Assembly (NCBI GenBank): GCA_001969505.1
Contig: LSSK01000445.1
Span: 1-33,818, forward strand
DNA length: 33,818 nucleotides
Source of the DNA: Zancudomyces culisetae
Lineage: Eukaryota; Kickxellomycota; Harpellomycetes; Harpellales; Legeriomycetaceae
Direction of reading: 5' to 3'
Shown here: one piece after another, positions 22,067 to 33,818 of the stretch
How the letters are laid out: every line of letters starts with the position of its first letter
Position numbering within the stretch: position 1 is the first letter of the stretch
Notes under the pieces: generated by a model
Told to the model about the DNA's origin: nothing
Seen by the model: only the letters and a program-made list of their open reading frames with translations
Database searches by the model: none
Translations under genes and position numbers: made by a program

Positions 22067-22750
22067 ATGTCTTATCCACACAGCGAAACTAAACCAACAC
22101 TCTACAACGCAGTTATTTGTCCCTACGCACAACGCGCAGTAATTGCATTAAACGAGTCTGGTGTACCATACGAAAAGGTAGACATCGATTTGTCCAATAA
22201 GCCAGCATGGTATCCCCAAGTAAATCCTGAAGGTAAAGTTCCAGCTCTCAGGCTCAATGATGGTAGAATACTGATAGAATCCCTTTTGATTGTTGAATAC
22301 ATCTCGGAAACTTATCCACAGCTAAAGTTGATGCCAGCTGACAATTTTGAGAAATATCAAGTGAGGCTGTTTATCGAGTATATGTCAAATAAAGTCACTC
22401 CACATGTGTATGGTATTATACGAGCCAAGGATGCTGAACAGAAGGAACAGACCTACCAAAAATTAATGGATGGGCTCAAGTTTGTTAACGGGAAGTTTAC
22501 AGAGTTTTCAACCTCATCAACTGGCCCCTATGTATTAGGCGATAGATTTAGCGTTGCTGACATCGCTTGTATTCCATTCATTGATAGGATGGATGCTGTA
22601 TTTATGCTCATTGGTAGCAAACGTTTCAGTGAGCTTGAGGGATTAGAGAGGTTGAAGGCATGGGCTGATGCCTGTCACGCAAGAAAGAGCATTGCCCCTA
22701 GCAGATGCGATCTTGATGTTTTGGTGGAGCGATATAAGGCATTCAGATAA
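22067..22750 (+). CDS. Omega-like glutathione S-transferase
   Basis: Cytosolic thiol transferase/dehydroascorbate-reductase-like enzyme of 227 residues from the first ATG. The frame is open further upstream but has no earlier ATG in a good context. The thioredoxin-fold N-terminal domain has CPYAQR with Cys18 as the catalytic residue, as in omega-class enzymes rather than the Tyr/Ser of other classes. The cis-Pro segment is GKVPALRL, and the glutathione-binding Glu-Ser pair is in ILIESLLIVEYI. The helical C-terminal domain carries the usual LGDRFSVADIACIPF motif. Likely roles are deglutathionylation, redox or xenobiotic handling; the substrate is not predictable. The protein is intact and intronless. 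Confidence 0.92.
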   Translation: MSYPHSETKPTLYNAVICPYAQRAVIALNESGVPYEKVDIDLSNKPAWYPQVNPEGKVPALRLNDGRILIESLLIVEYISETYPQLKLMPADNFEKYQVRLFIEYMSNKVTPHVYGIIRAKDAEQKEQTYQKLMDGLKFVNGKFTEFSTSSTGPYVLGDRFSVADIACIPFIDRMDAVFMLIGSKRFSELEGLERLKAWADACHARKSIAPSRCDLDVLVERYKAFR

Positions 22751-23461
22751 ATCTTTTGAAAAGTGCCAATTTGCAGTTTGTTCGCTTTTCTAAATGTGAA
22801 CATGATGCTTTATTGAATCCTTCAAATAATCAAATATGAAAACCACTATTTAGTACTTTATACTAGTTTTTTAAAAATAAAAAACTATCCAAAACAAGAT
22901 ATATTAATTACCTATATAATGCCTTTCTTACTTGGGAGAAGTTAAATATGCACGGCCAGAATATGGAAATTATTAACCCGCTGAATCACACAAGTGGTGA
23001 TGGCTGGTGGGTATTTTTTGTTTATTAGTACTTCACTTGTATAGTATCGATCAGTCCTTTAAATGTGGCTATCTTCTTTTGTACGTATCAGTTGGGAATA
23101 AAATAGCTTATAACCATAATCTAAAGCTTCCATTATGAAGCACCTCAGTTTTTATGGGTCTTTGGCACCTTTGGAGCCTCCTTCCAAACAGCTGGAAAGC
23201 TGGTTCAAAAAACCATCTGTAATTCCTAAATTGATAAAATCACAACTGTTAATGACGAATCGTTTCTATTTCTGTTTCAGTTATATGGTGTGCTTATTAC
23301 CAAAATTAATCTCTAAAATGAACACCCAAAGACACAAAAACGTCTTGATGTAATATAACCCGGGTATCCTTTTCTTTTGTCAATATATTTACTGCTATCA
23401 CTACCCGGCTTTACGAGAATGAATATTTAACAGCAACAACGGTTAAACTAAGCAATTCAAA
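22751..23461. other. Spacer between the transferase and ankyrin genes, no gene seen
   Basis: AT-rich 0.7 kb. A 72-codon plus-strand frame at 23135-23353 begins with a mixed sequence but has no recognisable family and is probably chance. The right end is the leader of the ankyrin gene (A/C-rich just before its ATG). Confidence 0.5.
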
Positions 23462-25567
23462 ATGAACGGAAAAAAAACACGGTCAAGCTGCAATCAAACA
23501 CTCAACAAACTTCCTTATAGCGCTCTTTCGACCATTTATCTCTTATCTGAAAACGAGAAAGTAGCACTCGTCTCAAGATCAATGTACGAAGCTTCTAAAA
23601 ATGTAATAATGATAAAAAATCATATTTTTGGCAAATTTGGTAACAAAAGCGTAATTTCAAAAATATGTAACTCTGAAAATACGTTCTACAAACACTTCTT
23701 GAAAGACCAAGAAATATTTATTAGCCTTATGGTTAAAAGTTTAGAAAATAACTACGCAACTCTTTTTGAACTAGGTATAAAATACAAATTGGAAAGAGTA
23801 ATTGAAGGGCTACTTGGGATGTATATAATTATGTTTCTACCGCAAGGTGCAGACAGGCAGACATATCAGTACTTCAAGTTCAATGAGAAAACCATAGACT
23901 TTGATGAGGCATCTAAGAGATATTTCTCGAGACACCGGACCGTATATAGTAGCCATGGTGTCTCAATCAATATGATGGTTGAAAATTTTATCCAAACCAC
24001 TGATTACGCTTTTAGTGGTATATATAGGGAAAGAGATAAAAAAACATTTAAGCCCACGTATAATGCGTTGGGATTTATGTACTGCTTATTATCTAGACTT
24101 AAAACTAAGAGTATACAAATTAAACTGCCTGATGAAACTGTGATGGAGAAACCATACCATGAACTTGCATCATTTATAGTTTTAATGTTGCTGGTTGTAC
24201 ATTTCTCGGTAAAAAGAGGGGGATTGGGTGTGATGAAAATGTATCTTGACGATGATATGAAAATTAAAGTAGGGCTTGCTAGATCATTGGGTTATTCACT
24301 TCTCTATGTTGATGGGGCAGGTACACTGATAAATCCATCACTAATAAATAGATTTATTGGTGACGCTGCTGACGGATCCTCAGGTTCTGTTTTAAGAAGC
24401 AACACCGGGAGCGTTGACGAAGGCGTTGAAAATTATGATGGTAATTCTAGTTCTACTGTCAACACAATCGACAACAGGGTTAATCATATGCTAGATTCTT
24501 CATTCCTAGAAATGGACCTAAAACTAAGTCTGCTTCTGGGGCGTTTGGACTTCAACAACAAGCTTCTTTTTGATTATATAACAAAGCGTGGGTTAGAAAA
24601 GTATCAAGCCGCATTTCTTTTGCTTCGAGTTCTAAAAGACAAAAATGCAAAAGTTCTTAGATGGGTATTAGCATTAAATATCTTTGATATTAATCTAATC
24701 AACGATAAAATATTTGAAATTTGCGTTAGCATGGTTATGTACCGATCAAAAAAGATAATCAATGTTATAAAGATTCTTATTAACTCTGGACTTGATATGG
24801 GCAAGAATGGATATAAACTTTTGAATGCGGCAACATCGGCCAAAAACTATGAATTCATCAACTACTTGGTTGGAAAAAAGAGCAGGTACGATGGTACCTC
24901 AGAAAGAAGGGAAAAATTTGGACTCCGTCACAACCAGCGTTGGAAATCATCCCCACTCAAGATTGATCAACTCGAGGATAACGGACTGAGAATCGCATCC
25001 GGGTACTTTTCATTTAATCCCAAAATGATTAGACATCTTATTGACTGCGGTGCCAAGCCAACGATTAGAAACTTTATCTTGCTGTCAAATGTGATAAAAA
25101 AAGAGGATTACGAAACGCTTGAATTTCTGCTAGCAAAGGCCATAAATCTTAAAAAGTGTCCTCCAAGATTTAATGGTTTAAAAACAGCCGTAAAACACTG
25201 TAAGGATAAAGTGAAAATGATAATGTTTCTAGTTGAAAATGGTGCTGACCCATCGGCTTGCAGCAACACAGCAGTACGGTATGCTTGCAGGGCTAGGGAC
25301 ATGGAATTGGTTACGTTTTTAGTTTCCAAGGGAGTCAGCCTTCGGCAGAGAACAGGAAATGGAGTCAGTGATCTGTGTAATAATAAAGTGTGGGATGGTC
25401 GGCTTTTTCGATACTTGGTTGATAATGGAGCTAATCCAAAGTCGCACAAGGGTATTGCAATGAAAAGGGTTTTTGAAGAAAATGATAGCGAATCAATCAA
25501 ATTCCTTGAGCAAATAGACATGAAGAAAGCCAAAAGAACCAAAGAAGGCAAAGGAACCAAAAAGTAA
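23462..25567 (+). CDS. F-box-like, ankyrin-repeat protein
   Basis: A 701-residue intracellular protein. Residues about 14-45 (LNKLPYSALSTIYLLSEN, then ALVSRSMYEAS) match the F-box pattern of LP, a hydrophobic helix and a VSR/Y end. The match is weak, so F-box-like is an inference. The middle (50-300) is helical with irregular repeats and a Ser/Asn/Gly-rich loop at about 308-340. From about 360 to 690 there are some seven or eight divergent ankyrin-type repeats. The clearest are INVIKILINSGLD, YEFINYLVG, PKMIRHLIDCGAKP, VKMIMFLVENGADP, MELVTFLVSKGVSL and GRLFRYLVDNGANP. The tail is Lys-rich. If the F-box is real, the protein would be an SCF ubiquitin-ligase adaptor, with the repeats choosing the substrate. 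No introns are seen. The exact function is unknown. Confidence 0.8.
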   Translation: MNGKKTRSSCNQTLNKLPYSALSTIYLLSENEKVALVSRSMYEASKNVIMIKNHIFGKFGNKSVISKICNSENTFYKHFLKDQEIFISLMVKSLENNYATLFELGIKYKLERVIEGLLGMYIIMFLPQGADRQTYQYFKFNEKTIDFDEASKRYFSRHRTVYSSHGVSINMMVENFIQTTDYAFSGIYRERDKKTFKPTYNALGFMYCLLSRLKTKSIQIKLPDETVMEKPYHELASFIVLMLLVVHFSVKRGGLGVMKMYLDDDMKIKVGLARSLGYSLLYVDGAGTLINPSLINRFIGDAADGSSGSVLRSNTGSVDEGVENYDGNSSSTVNTIDNRVNHMLDSSFLEMDLKLSLLLGRLDFNNKLLFDYITKRGLEKYQAAFLLLRVLKDKNAKVLRWVLALNIFDINLINDKIFEICVSMVMYRSKKIINVIKILINSGLDMGKNGYKLLNAATSAKNYEFINYLVGKKSRYDGTSERREKFGLRHNQRWKSSPLKIDQLEDNGLRIASGYFSFNPKMIRHLIDCGAKPTIRNFILLSNVIKKEDYETLEFLLAKAINLKKCPPRFNGLKTAVKHCKDKVKMIMFLVENGADPSACSNTAVRYACRARDMELVTFLVSKGVSLRQRTGNGVSDLCNNKVWDGRLFRYLVDNGANPKSHKGIAMKRVFEENDSESIKFLEQIDMKKAKRTKEGKGTKK

Positions 25568-25624
25568 GAGGAACATATGCTTTTTTTAAGACAAATCGCT
25601 ATGCTTTGTGCTTTAGCTAATAGT

Positions 25625-25648
25625 TTTTTACCTTTTTACCTTTTTACC
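25625..25648. repeat. TTTTTACC octamer repeat
   Basis: Three tandem TTTTTACC units just downstream of the ankyrin gene. Confidence 0.75.
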
Positions 25649-26253
25649 TTTGGCTTAGCTGTATTATATGCTGAAACGACATCTATGTCTTCTTACAAAT
25701 ACCATCACATTCTTGCGTACTTACCACATCCTAAATATCCACGAAAAATGCAACAAACCAAAGTGGATGGCGATGTGATGAATATTTATGTATAAAAGTA
25801 CGTAATCTCGCTGAGATATATGGGCAACCACAAAATAAGTGTGTATTACTACACGGAAACATATGGACGTATAATATAAACGTGCCCCTCGTAATAATAG
25901 CTAATTTTTACTATTGAATTCTAAAAGTAGTAGTTGATGCATGCACGTTGTACTCTCGGTATCTTTAGAGGAAAGTGCGTGTTATTTTTTTAAGAGCTTA
26001 TCTTTGCATTAATGTGTTTCAACATTCCTAAATTGGTATGGTGCTCCAACCCCTTGTTAACGCATATCTGCTTTTTTTTTCTGACCCTTGCGCTGTTAGA
26101 GGTGCCAAATTGTATAAAAATGATTTAGGAACTGTGGTGTGGTCCGTATCTACTAAAAATACAAAAGAAAGGGTGTAGGTATCGATTAAAGTACCAAAAA
26201 AGATGAAGCAAGGTCCATCTAAGCAAGTATGAGGCCATTTTACATCAAGAGTT

Positions 26254-26281
26254 CTACTATTACTATTACTATTACTATTAC
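26254..26281. repeat. CTATTA hexamer repeat
   Basis: About four tandem CTATTA units in the spacer, some 370 bases before the UNC-93-like gene. Confidence 0.75.
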
Positions 26282-26646
26282 ATTGTCACTAATATCACTA
26301 TTATGGCTCATAGTTTGTAAGAAATTCTCCGAATTATTGCTTTAAGCCCAATCTAGCAATGGCGGCTATTATAATCTTTATCTTTGGAATCAATACCCAT
26401 TAACCATGTTTTCCTTGGAAAATGGAAAAAAACCCATCACCATGAACTATACTATGTTGTTTTACTACAGCTTCATAGCAAACATTGATGTTGGTTTTAC
26501 ACGTATAAACAAAACAAACAAGAGATAAATACTTGCTTTGAAATACTGCCCAATTCAATGAATAATACCAACAACAAAGTGAGTTGTTTATTATATCTCA
26601 CAAGATTTTGATTTTTGATCTTCTTTTACTTGGAGTAGAAAAAGCA

Positions 26647-28044
26647 ATGATGGTTTTTAGAAATATACTTACAAACGCCTTCTACTCAACCACAAAAGCT
26701 CAGGTTGTACTCCTAGGTATAATTTGTTTCTGCGTGGCTGGTATGTTCAACGCATTAAACTCAATGGGTGGTGGAGGACAGAAGAGTGTATCTGTAGGAG
26801 CAAACGCAAACTTTGCACTGGGTCTAGCGTTTGGTATATTTGGATTTTTCTCCTCTGCAGTAGTAAATAGACTGGGTGTAAGGATTCCATTATTTGTTAG
26901 TTGTATTGTGTATGCGATATACACTGCAAGCTATATACTTCTCAACGAAACCGGCATAGCTGCAATAACAATTGTGATGGGGGGTATACTTGGGGTTTTT
27001 GCAGCAATATTATGGACAGTCCAGGGTACGTTGATAACATCTTATCCTGTGGAAAATGAAAAGGGTGCATTCATCTGGATTTTTTGGATGATTTTTAGTC
27101 TAGGAGGTGTGCTAGGAAGTGTAGTGCCTATCTTATTTGGACTTGAAGGAAAACCGCTTCCAAGTGGTGGCTATATCGTATTTGGACTGATTCAACTATT
27201 CGGAGCGTTGCTAGTTCTCCTACTAAAACCCCCAGGCAAAGTTAGTAGATCCGATGGAACTCTTGTGTGTGTCGTGGATGAAAAAAATACATTCACAGAA
27301 CTAAAAGAGATTTTTAAGCTGTTTGGAAATAAATATATTCTGCTATTGGCTCCTTTATCTTTATACTCGAATTTTTATACGGCATACGAATTTGGAGTAT
27401 ATAACATAAACAACTTTGACACCAACTCAAGAGGTTTTAATAATGCTTTTTACTTTTTTGCAGCAATGTTGGCGTCTTTTGCCTTTTCAAAGCTGTTAGA
27501 TTCCAAGCTTTCAAGAAAAAAAAGAGGGTTAATTTCAACAACCACGCTTTACGTGTTTCTAAACGCTGTGTGGATATCAGCCTACTTTCAACATAAAAAG
27601 TTCCAGCAAATATTTGGTGATGTCCAGAACGACAATGACAAAAAGTTGTATAGTTACAAATCAACCGGAGGTGCATATGTATGGCCATGTCTGATCTATG
27701 CGTTTTTTGGAATGCTTGATGCAATGATCCAAAGTCTATTAATGTGGTTAGTTGGATGTATAGGTGTTAATAATGTCATCTTGTCCAGATATGTTGCATT
27801 TGTTAAAAGCACGCAAAGTGTTGGGTCTGGAATTGCATGGGCGCTGAACGCACAGAAAATAAATGGCTTAGTGTTATTCTTGATAACGTGTGTTCTACAT
27901 TTGCTTTCGATGCCATCCACTCTATACCTCTGCTTTACCTTTCAAGACGTGGAAAAGGACGAATCTGAATGTCACACAGAAAGGGACAATCGTGATGTAC
28001 CAAACAGCCCAACACATGCCAGTTTCAGGGAGAGTACCAGCTAA
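26647..28044 (+). CDS. UNC-93-like MFS membrane protein
   Basis: Polytopic membrane protein of 465 residues from the first ATG (the frame is open upstream without an ATG). The family belongs to the major facilitator superfamily. The N-terminal FCVAGMFNALNSMGGGGQ resembles the conserved FN-x-GGGG motif of fungal UNC-93-like proteins. About 11-12 hydrophobic segments are visible, e.g. FALGLAFGIFGFFSSAVV, LFVSCIVYAIYTASYILL, GLIQLFGALLVLLL, YVWPCLIYAFFGMLDAMIQ and LVLFLITCVLHLLS. A charged loop lies after the sixth segment and the C-terminal tail is hydrophilic and acidic. Fungal members are uncharacterised transporters or channel regulators; I cannot name a substrate. The gene is convergent with the TMCO1 homologue, 244 bases between stop codons. 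Confidence 0.85.
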   Translation: MMVFRNILTNAFYSTTKAQVVLLGIICFCVAGMFNALNSMGGGGQKSVSVGANANFALGLAFGIFGFFSSAVVNRLGVRIPLFVSCIVYAIYTASYILLNETGIAAITIVMGGILGVFAAILWTVQGTLITSYPVENEKGAFIWIFWMIFSLGGVLGSVVPILFGLEGKPLPSGGYIVFGLIQLFGALLVLLLKPPGKVSRSDGTLVCVVDEKNTFTELKEIFKLFGNKYILLLAPLSLYSNFYTAYEFGVYNINNFDTNSRGFNNAFYFFAAMLASFAFSKLLDSKLSRKKRGLISTTTLYVFLNAVWISAYFQHKKFQQIFGDVQNDNDKKLYSYKSTGGAYVWPCLIYAFFGMLDAMIQSLLMWLVGCIGVNNVILSRYVAFVKSTQSVGSGIAWALNAQKINGLVLFLITCVLHLLSMPSTLYLCFTFQDVEKDESECHTERDNRDVPNSPTHASFRESTS

Positions 28045-28288
28045 TTAGCATGAATCTTGCGTTAGCACTAAAAAAAATAATTACATCCTCCCCCTGTTTG
28101 TTATCATTTGGATGATATTTTATTAGGAACGTCACCCAAACTTATTGAGAAAATTGTTCAAAAAAAAAGTATAAATAAACATTTCAAACACAACTTGGAT
28201 ACGTTGATTATTTAAAAAGGTCATTTGCAAGTTTATCTGCCTTCTTGGACTATTCAATAAGAATTATAATTTATCATGAGTTAAAAAG

Positions 28289-29450
28289 TTATTTTAGGTG
28301 CTAAATGATAGATAGAGGACGTAAAGTAATAATGAATCAAAGTACATGCCATCTTCTCTCCATGAAAATAGATTGGTATCGATACGTTAAATAGGTATAG
28401 AGAAATAACTTTTACTTACAAGTTCTGAAATACCATTCTTTCGCTTTGGTAGCGAGTAGTCGAATAGGTTTGAAATTATAGGTTTGACAGACATTGAGCT
28501 CAAAATAAACGCAAACAATGCTGAGCAGTCAGTGAAGTCGGTGCCATCAAGGTTTCTGTGGGTTAAACCAGAGAAAAGTGATATAGGAACAAATGGTAAT
28601 TTTGCTACCTAAGGGCGATGAAATGGAGTTATGTAAAATTTATAAAATGTTAAAAAAAGAAAAAGGTATCAAAATATGATTATAGAGCATCGTTTATGAA
28701 GTCAATTACAACCATATCAGGCGTAAAGCGAGTATATTCAGTCGTACACGCTCACAAAATCTACGGGTGGTGTAATTGCAACATGTTTATAAACTTAAAT
28801 ACACGAATACACTTACCACTTGCTTGCTATATAGCGAATCGATTAAATATGTGGATGCAATCTGGACAAACGCACTTATTCCCATGCTTGACATATTAAA
28901 TCGAAGTGACTGGCCTTCCAAATTCTTAATTTGAGTGTTCAAATTGTCGATACGGCGTCTTTTCTTGTTTCCAGAAGAGTCGTCGTCGGCATTCTCTTCA
29001 TCATCAACTAAAATTCACAAAATAATTAATCTTTACCAGAAAACATGTATATATTGAGTATTGATAGCGTAGAAATGTTCTCTCTCTCTTTTACTTTTTT
29101 TTTTTTTGATTATAACATATGTCTATAGTATAGATAGTAAAAGTGTGAACTTACGTTTTTTGTAGCTTGCCTTCAAGGAATTTCTCAGGGATTTGTATTT
29201 CTCGGTTCCAAAGAAAAAGTAATAGCAGACAGCTAGCGTCGATGTAAATGCATTTATTGTTGTAAGTAAAATTTCTCGCAATTTTAAATGTATTCAGACT
29301 TCAATCCGTAATAATGGCCATTAATAAAAAACGTAAAAACAAGGGTGGGGGATAGAAATGTGAGCGAGTAAAAGAATTCCTGGGCCTACCTTCAGTCAGA
29401 CAAGTTATTAATGCCCCCAGTAGATACACTTGTACAAAAGCACCAAACAT
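28289..29450 (-). CDS. TMCO1-like ER calcium channel, five exons
   Basis: Homologue of human TMCO1, an ER membrane protein of the EMC3/GET1 (DUF106) superfamily reported to release calcium from overfilled ER and to act with the translocon. I built the exons by reading frame and homology: 29450-29390, 29232-29155, 29007-28817, 28608-28420, 28300-28289. All junctions are GT-AG with consistent phases, giving about 176 residues (human TMCO1 188). It starts MFGAFVQVYLLGALITCLTE, followed by FFFGTEKYKSLR, an acidic/basic coiled segment, then RFNMSSMGISAF. The diagnostic stretch is VVAKLPFVP, GLTHRNLDGTDFTDCS, FILSSMSV; the exon 3/4 junction splits VV. If the last intron is retained, the frame stops at 28387 with a slightly different tail. 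Intron 1 holds a G-rich tract near 29343-29353. Confidence 0.87.
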
Positions 29451-29816
29451 TTTCGTTTTACAAATCTAGTTTAATAAAGTAATGAATTTGAAATGGTAAT
29501 ATAAAGTCGCAGAAGGGGTTAGTTTAAAAAGTAAAGCTGTAGAGGGGCAATTACAAATACTCAGATTTATGGAAAAAGAAACAAAAAAATTTTTGGTGGT
29601 TGGGTTTGCAGGTTTTGAGGATATGAGAAAGCATAAAAATCGATTTGATGCCACAGATTAAAGTACAAATCAAAACTAAACTACCAAAAAAGCCTAGCAC
29701 TCAGCCATTAAACAAAAAGATCAAAAAAAATATGTTTCAGATGTAATTTTAGGGCAGAGTTTTTTTTTTCCGTTTCCAAACTAAATCATCAATGCGCTAG
29801 AGCCCAAGAAAATATA
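29451..29816. other. Short spacer between the NKAP-like and TMCO1-like genes
   Basis: AT-rich, 366 bases, containing the TMCO1-like promoter and the NKAP-like 3' UTR. A 62-codon minus-strand frame (29466-29654) is not convincing. Confidence 0.55.
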
Positions 29817-32348
<2,532 letters not shown>

Positions 32349-33684
32349 ATGAGGTTGGATGCTAAGGGGATAAGATATATAACAGTAGATGAATTTCGAG
32401 TATTAACTGCAGTGGAGACGGGCTCTAGAAACCACGAAATTGTTCCAACCAGTCTGATAAAACGACTTGCAAATCTACATGGAGGTGGTATCAACAAATT
32501 TATTGGTGATTTGGCGAGAAAAAATCTGATTACAAAAGTGGCAAACTCCAAGTATGATGGGTATAAGTTGACATATGGTGGGTACGACTACTTGGCACTG
32601 AAATCATTATCCAAAAAGAACTGCGTGGTTTCGGTTGGAAATCAAATTGGTGTTGGAAAGGAAGCCGACGTTTATGTAGTTATGGGGAAAACCCAAAGTC
32701 AAAACGAGAATAGTGATGAAAATAGCGGTTCTAAACCTGGAATGATACATGGGAGGCGCGCAAAGGAGGAGGTAATTGATAACGAAGATATTAGCGAATA
32801 TGCACTAAAGATCCACAGGTTGGGTAGAACTTCATTTCGTAGCGTAAAAAGTAATAGGGATTATACGAATAACAAAAACTCGTCGCCAAGTTGGCTATAT
32901 TTGTCGAGATTATCAGCACAAAAGGAGTTTGCATTTATGCAGGTTTTATCTCGGTTTGGGTTTCCGGTTCCACGGCCTATTGAACAAAACCGTCATTGTG
33001 TGGTGATGGAGCTACTGGATAACGCGATTCCCTTAAAGCAAATCAACAAAATCGAGAATCCTGGTAGATTATATTCGGATCTAATGGATTTAATAGTCAA
33101 ATTGGCTAATTATGGACTTATTCACTGCGATTTTAATGAATTCAATTTGTTGATAGACAACAATACACTAAAACCCATACTAATTGATTTTCCTCAAATG
33201 GTTTCAGTTACTCACAAAAACGCTGAATTTTATTTTAATCGCGATGTTGAGTGTATCAGAACGTTTTTCCGTAAGAAGTTCAACTATGTCAGTCTTGTAT
33301 ACCCTATGTTTACAAAAGACGTTACTAGTGTAGACGTCGGTGCAAAAAACGGTGGGGATGGTGAATCCACAAGTGCTGGGTATAGATTGGATTTGATTGT
33401 GGCGAATAGCTCATTTACTCACAAAATGGAAAAGGAACTCGAACAGGTAAATATTTTTTATAAGTAAATTGTATTTTGCTTCAGTAAAAACACATTTTCT
33501 GTTGAGTATAACGTTAAAATAACTAAATGATATATACGTATGTGCTAATGACTAATAGTATCTCAAAGAGGGTCAAGATGAAAGCGATGAAGATGAGGGC
33601 TCGGATGAGGATGAGGATGAAGACGAAGATGATGGAAGTGAGAGTGAGAGTGAGAATCAGAATGAGAGAGAAAGTGAGAACTAG
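32349..33684 (+). CDS. RIO2: RIO2 atypical protein kinase, 40S ribosome assembly
   Basis: Kinase/ATPase of the RIO family needed for final maturation of pre-40S subunits in the cytoplasm. Exon 1 is 32349-33446, the intron is 33447-33558 (gtaaat...atag) and exon 2 is 33559-33684, giving 407 residues (yeast Rio2 425). Residues 1 to about 90 are the N-terminal winged helix. The P-loop is GVGKEADVY (101-109), the ATP-binding Lys is 154 in ALKIHRLGRTSFR, and the catalytic loop is IHCDFNEFN with Asp261 and Asn266 (most RIO2 have HGD, here HCD). The metal-binding Asp280 is in IDFPQ. A Ser/Asn/Gly-rich insert lies at about 115-148 between P-loop and Lys. Exon 2 encodes a highly acidic Glu/Asp/Ser tail. 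The frame remains open for 37 codons after this TAG. Confidence 0.93.
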
Positions 33685-33818
33685 GATGGTATTTGTGAAT
33701 CTAAGGCATACAAAGACACGTATTCATATTCAAAATTTAAGGATAGGCTAGCTTCCACTAGTTTAATGCAATATTCTGGCACGGAGCGAAAATTTTAAAG
33801 CAAAAGTCAGGACATTAT
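33685..33818 (+). other. Downstream of RIO2: continued open frame in the same phase
   Basis: Beyond the TAG at 33682-33684 the same frame runs to TAA at 33796-33798 with mixed composition (DGICESKAYKDTYS, then KFKDRLASTSL). It could be a last exon, readthrough extension or chance. The window ends here. Confidence 0.3.

Larger units (their letters stand above)
25568..26646. other. Spacer before the UNC-93-like gene, no firm gene
   Basis: AT-rich 1.1 kb. A 72-codon frame at 25577-25795 starts 9 bases after the ankyrin stop with a hydrophobic N-terminus; it more likely lies in the 3' UTR than being a gene. Simple repeats are at 25625-25648 and 26254-26281. Confidence 0.5.

Noticed and set aside
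25577-25795. 72-codon frame with a signal-like start after the ankyrin gene
   Set aside because: It starts 9 bases after the ankyrin stop in probable 3' UTR and its hydrophobic part comes from a TTTTTACC simple repeat.

Overview
This window is nuclear DNA from a fungus. The evidence is AT-rich spacers, genes on both strands, short spliceosomal introns (GTA... to ...TAG), and a set of fungal proteins: a BET bromodomain protein, hexokinase, an Osh6/7-type lipid transfer protein, an UNC-93-like transporter and a fungal GDSL esterase. A TMCO1 homologue, an NKAP homologue, a trypsin-type protease and an F-box-like/ankyrin protein sit together here. That mix is unlike Saccharomyces and suggests an early-diverging lineage; a Kickxellomycotina/Harpellales-type fungus is my guess, inferred only from gene content and base composition.

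Layout: 1-1.6 kb is upstream spacer. 1.6-5.7 kb (+) is the BET protein, with two introns near its 3' end. 7.4-8.5 kb (+) is a secreted trypsin-like protease, convergent with hexokinase at 9.2-10.7 kb (-). A 3.3 kb gap without a recognisable gene follows. 14.0-15.2 kb (-) is a GDSL esterase whose likely signal peptide lies in another reading frame. 17.2-17.7 kb (+) is mitochondrial ribosomal protein mS33 in two exons, convergent with a five-exon oxysterol-binding-protein homologue at 18.0-19.7 kb (-). After a 2.3 kb spacer come three plus-strand genes: an omega-like glutathione S-transferase, the F-box-like/ankyrin protein and an UNC-93-like membrane protein (22.1-28.0 kb). 28.3-29.5 kb (-) is a TMCO1-like ER channel in five small exons, found only by joining exons. 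29.8-31.7 kb (-) is an NKAP-like splicing/transcription factor with long RS, RD and KS repeats. It is divergent from the RIO2 ribosome-assembly kinase at 32.3-33.7 kb (+).

Most genes are unrelated housekeeping or secretory genes, so this is not a pathway cluster. I see no CRISPR, no transposon, no rRNA or tRNA, and no convincing new multi-gene system. The items most worth a second look are the possible one-base frameshift at the esterase N-terminus, the F-box-like/ankyrin protein, the exclusive use of TAG 3' splice sites, recurrent G-rich/C-rich tracts (four of quadruplex form) in the AT-rich spacers, the 3.3 kb gap, and an open frame beyond the RIO2 stop codon.
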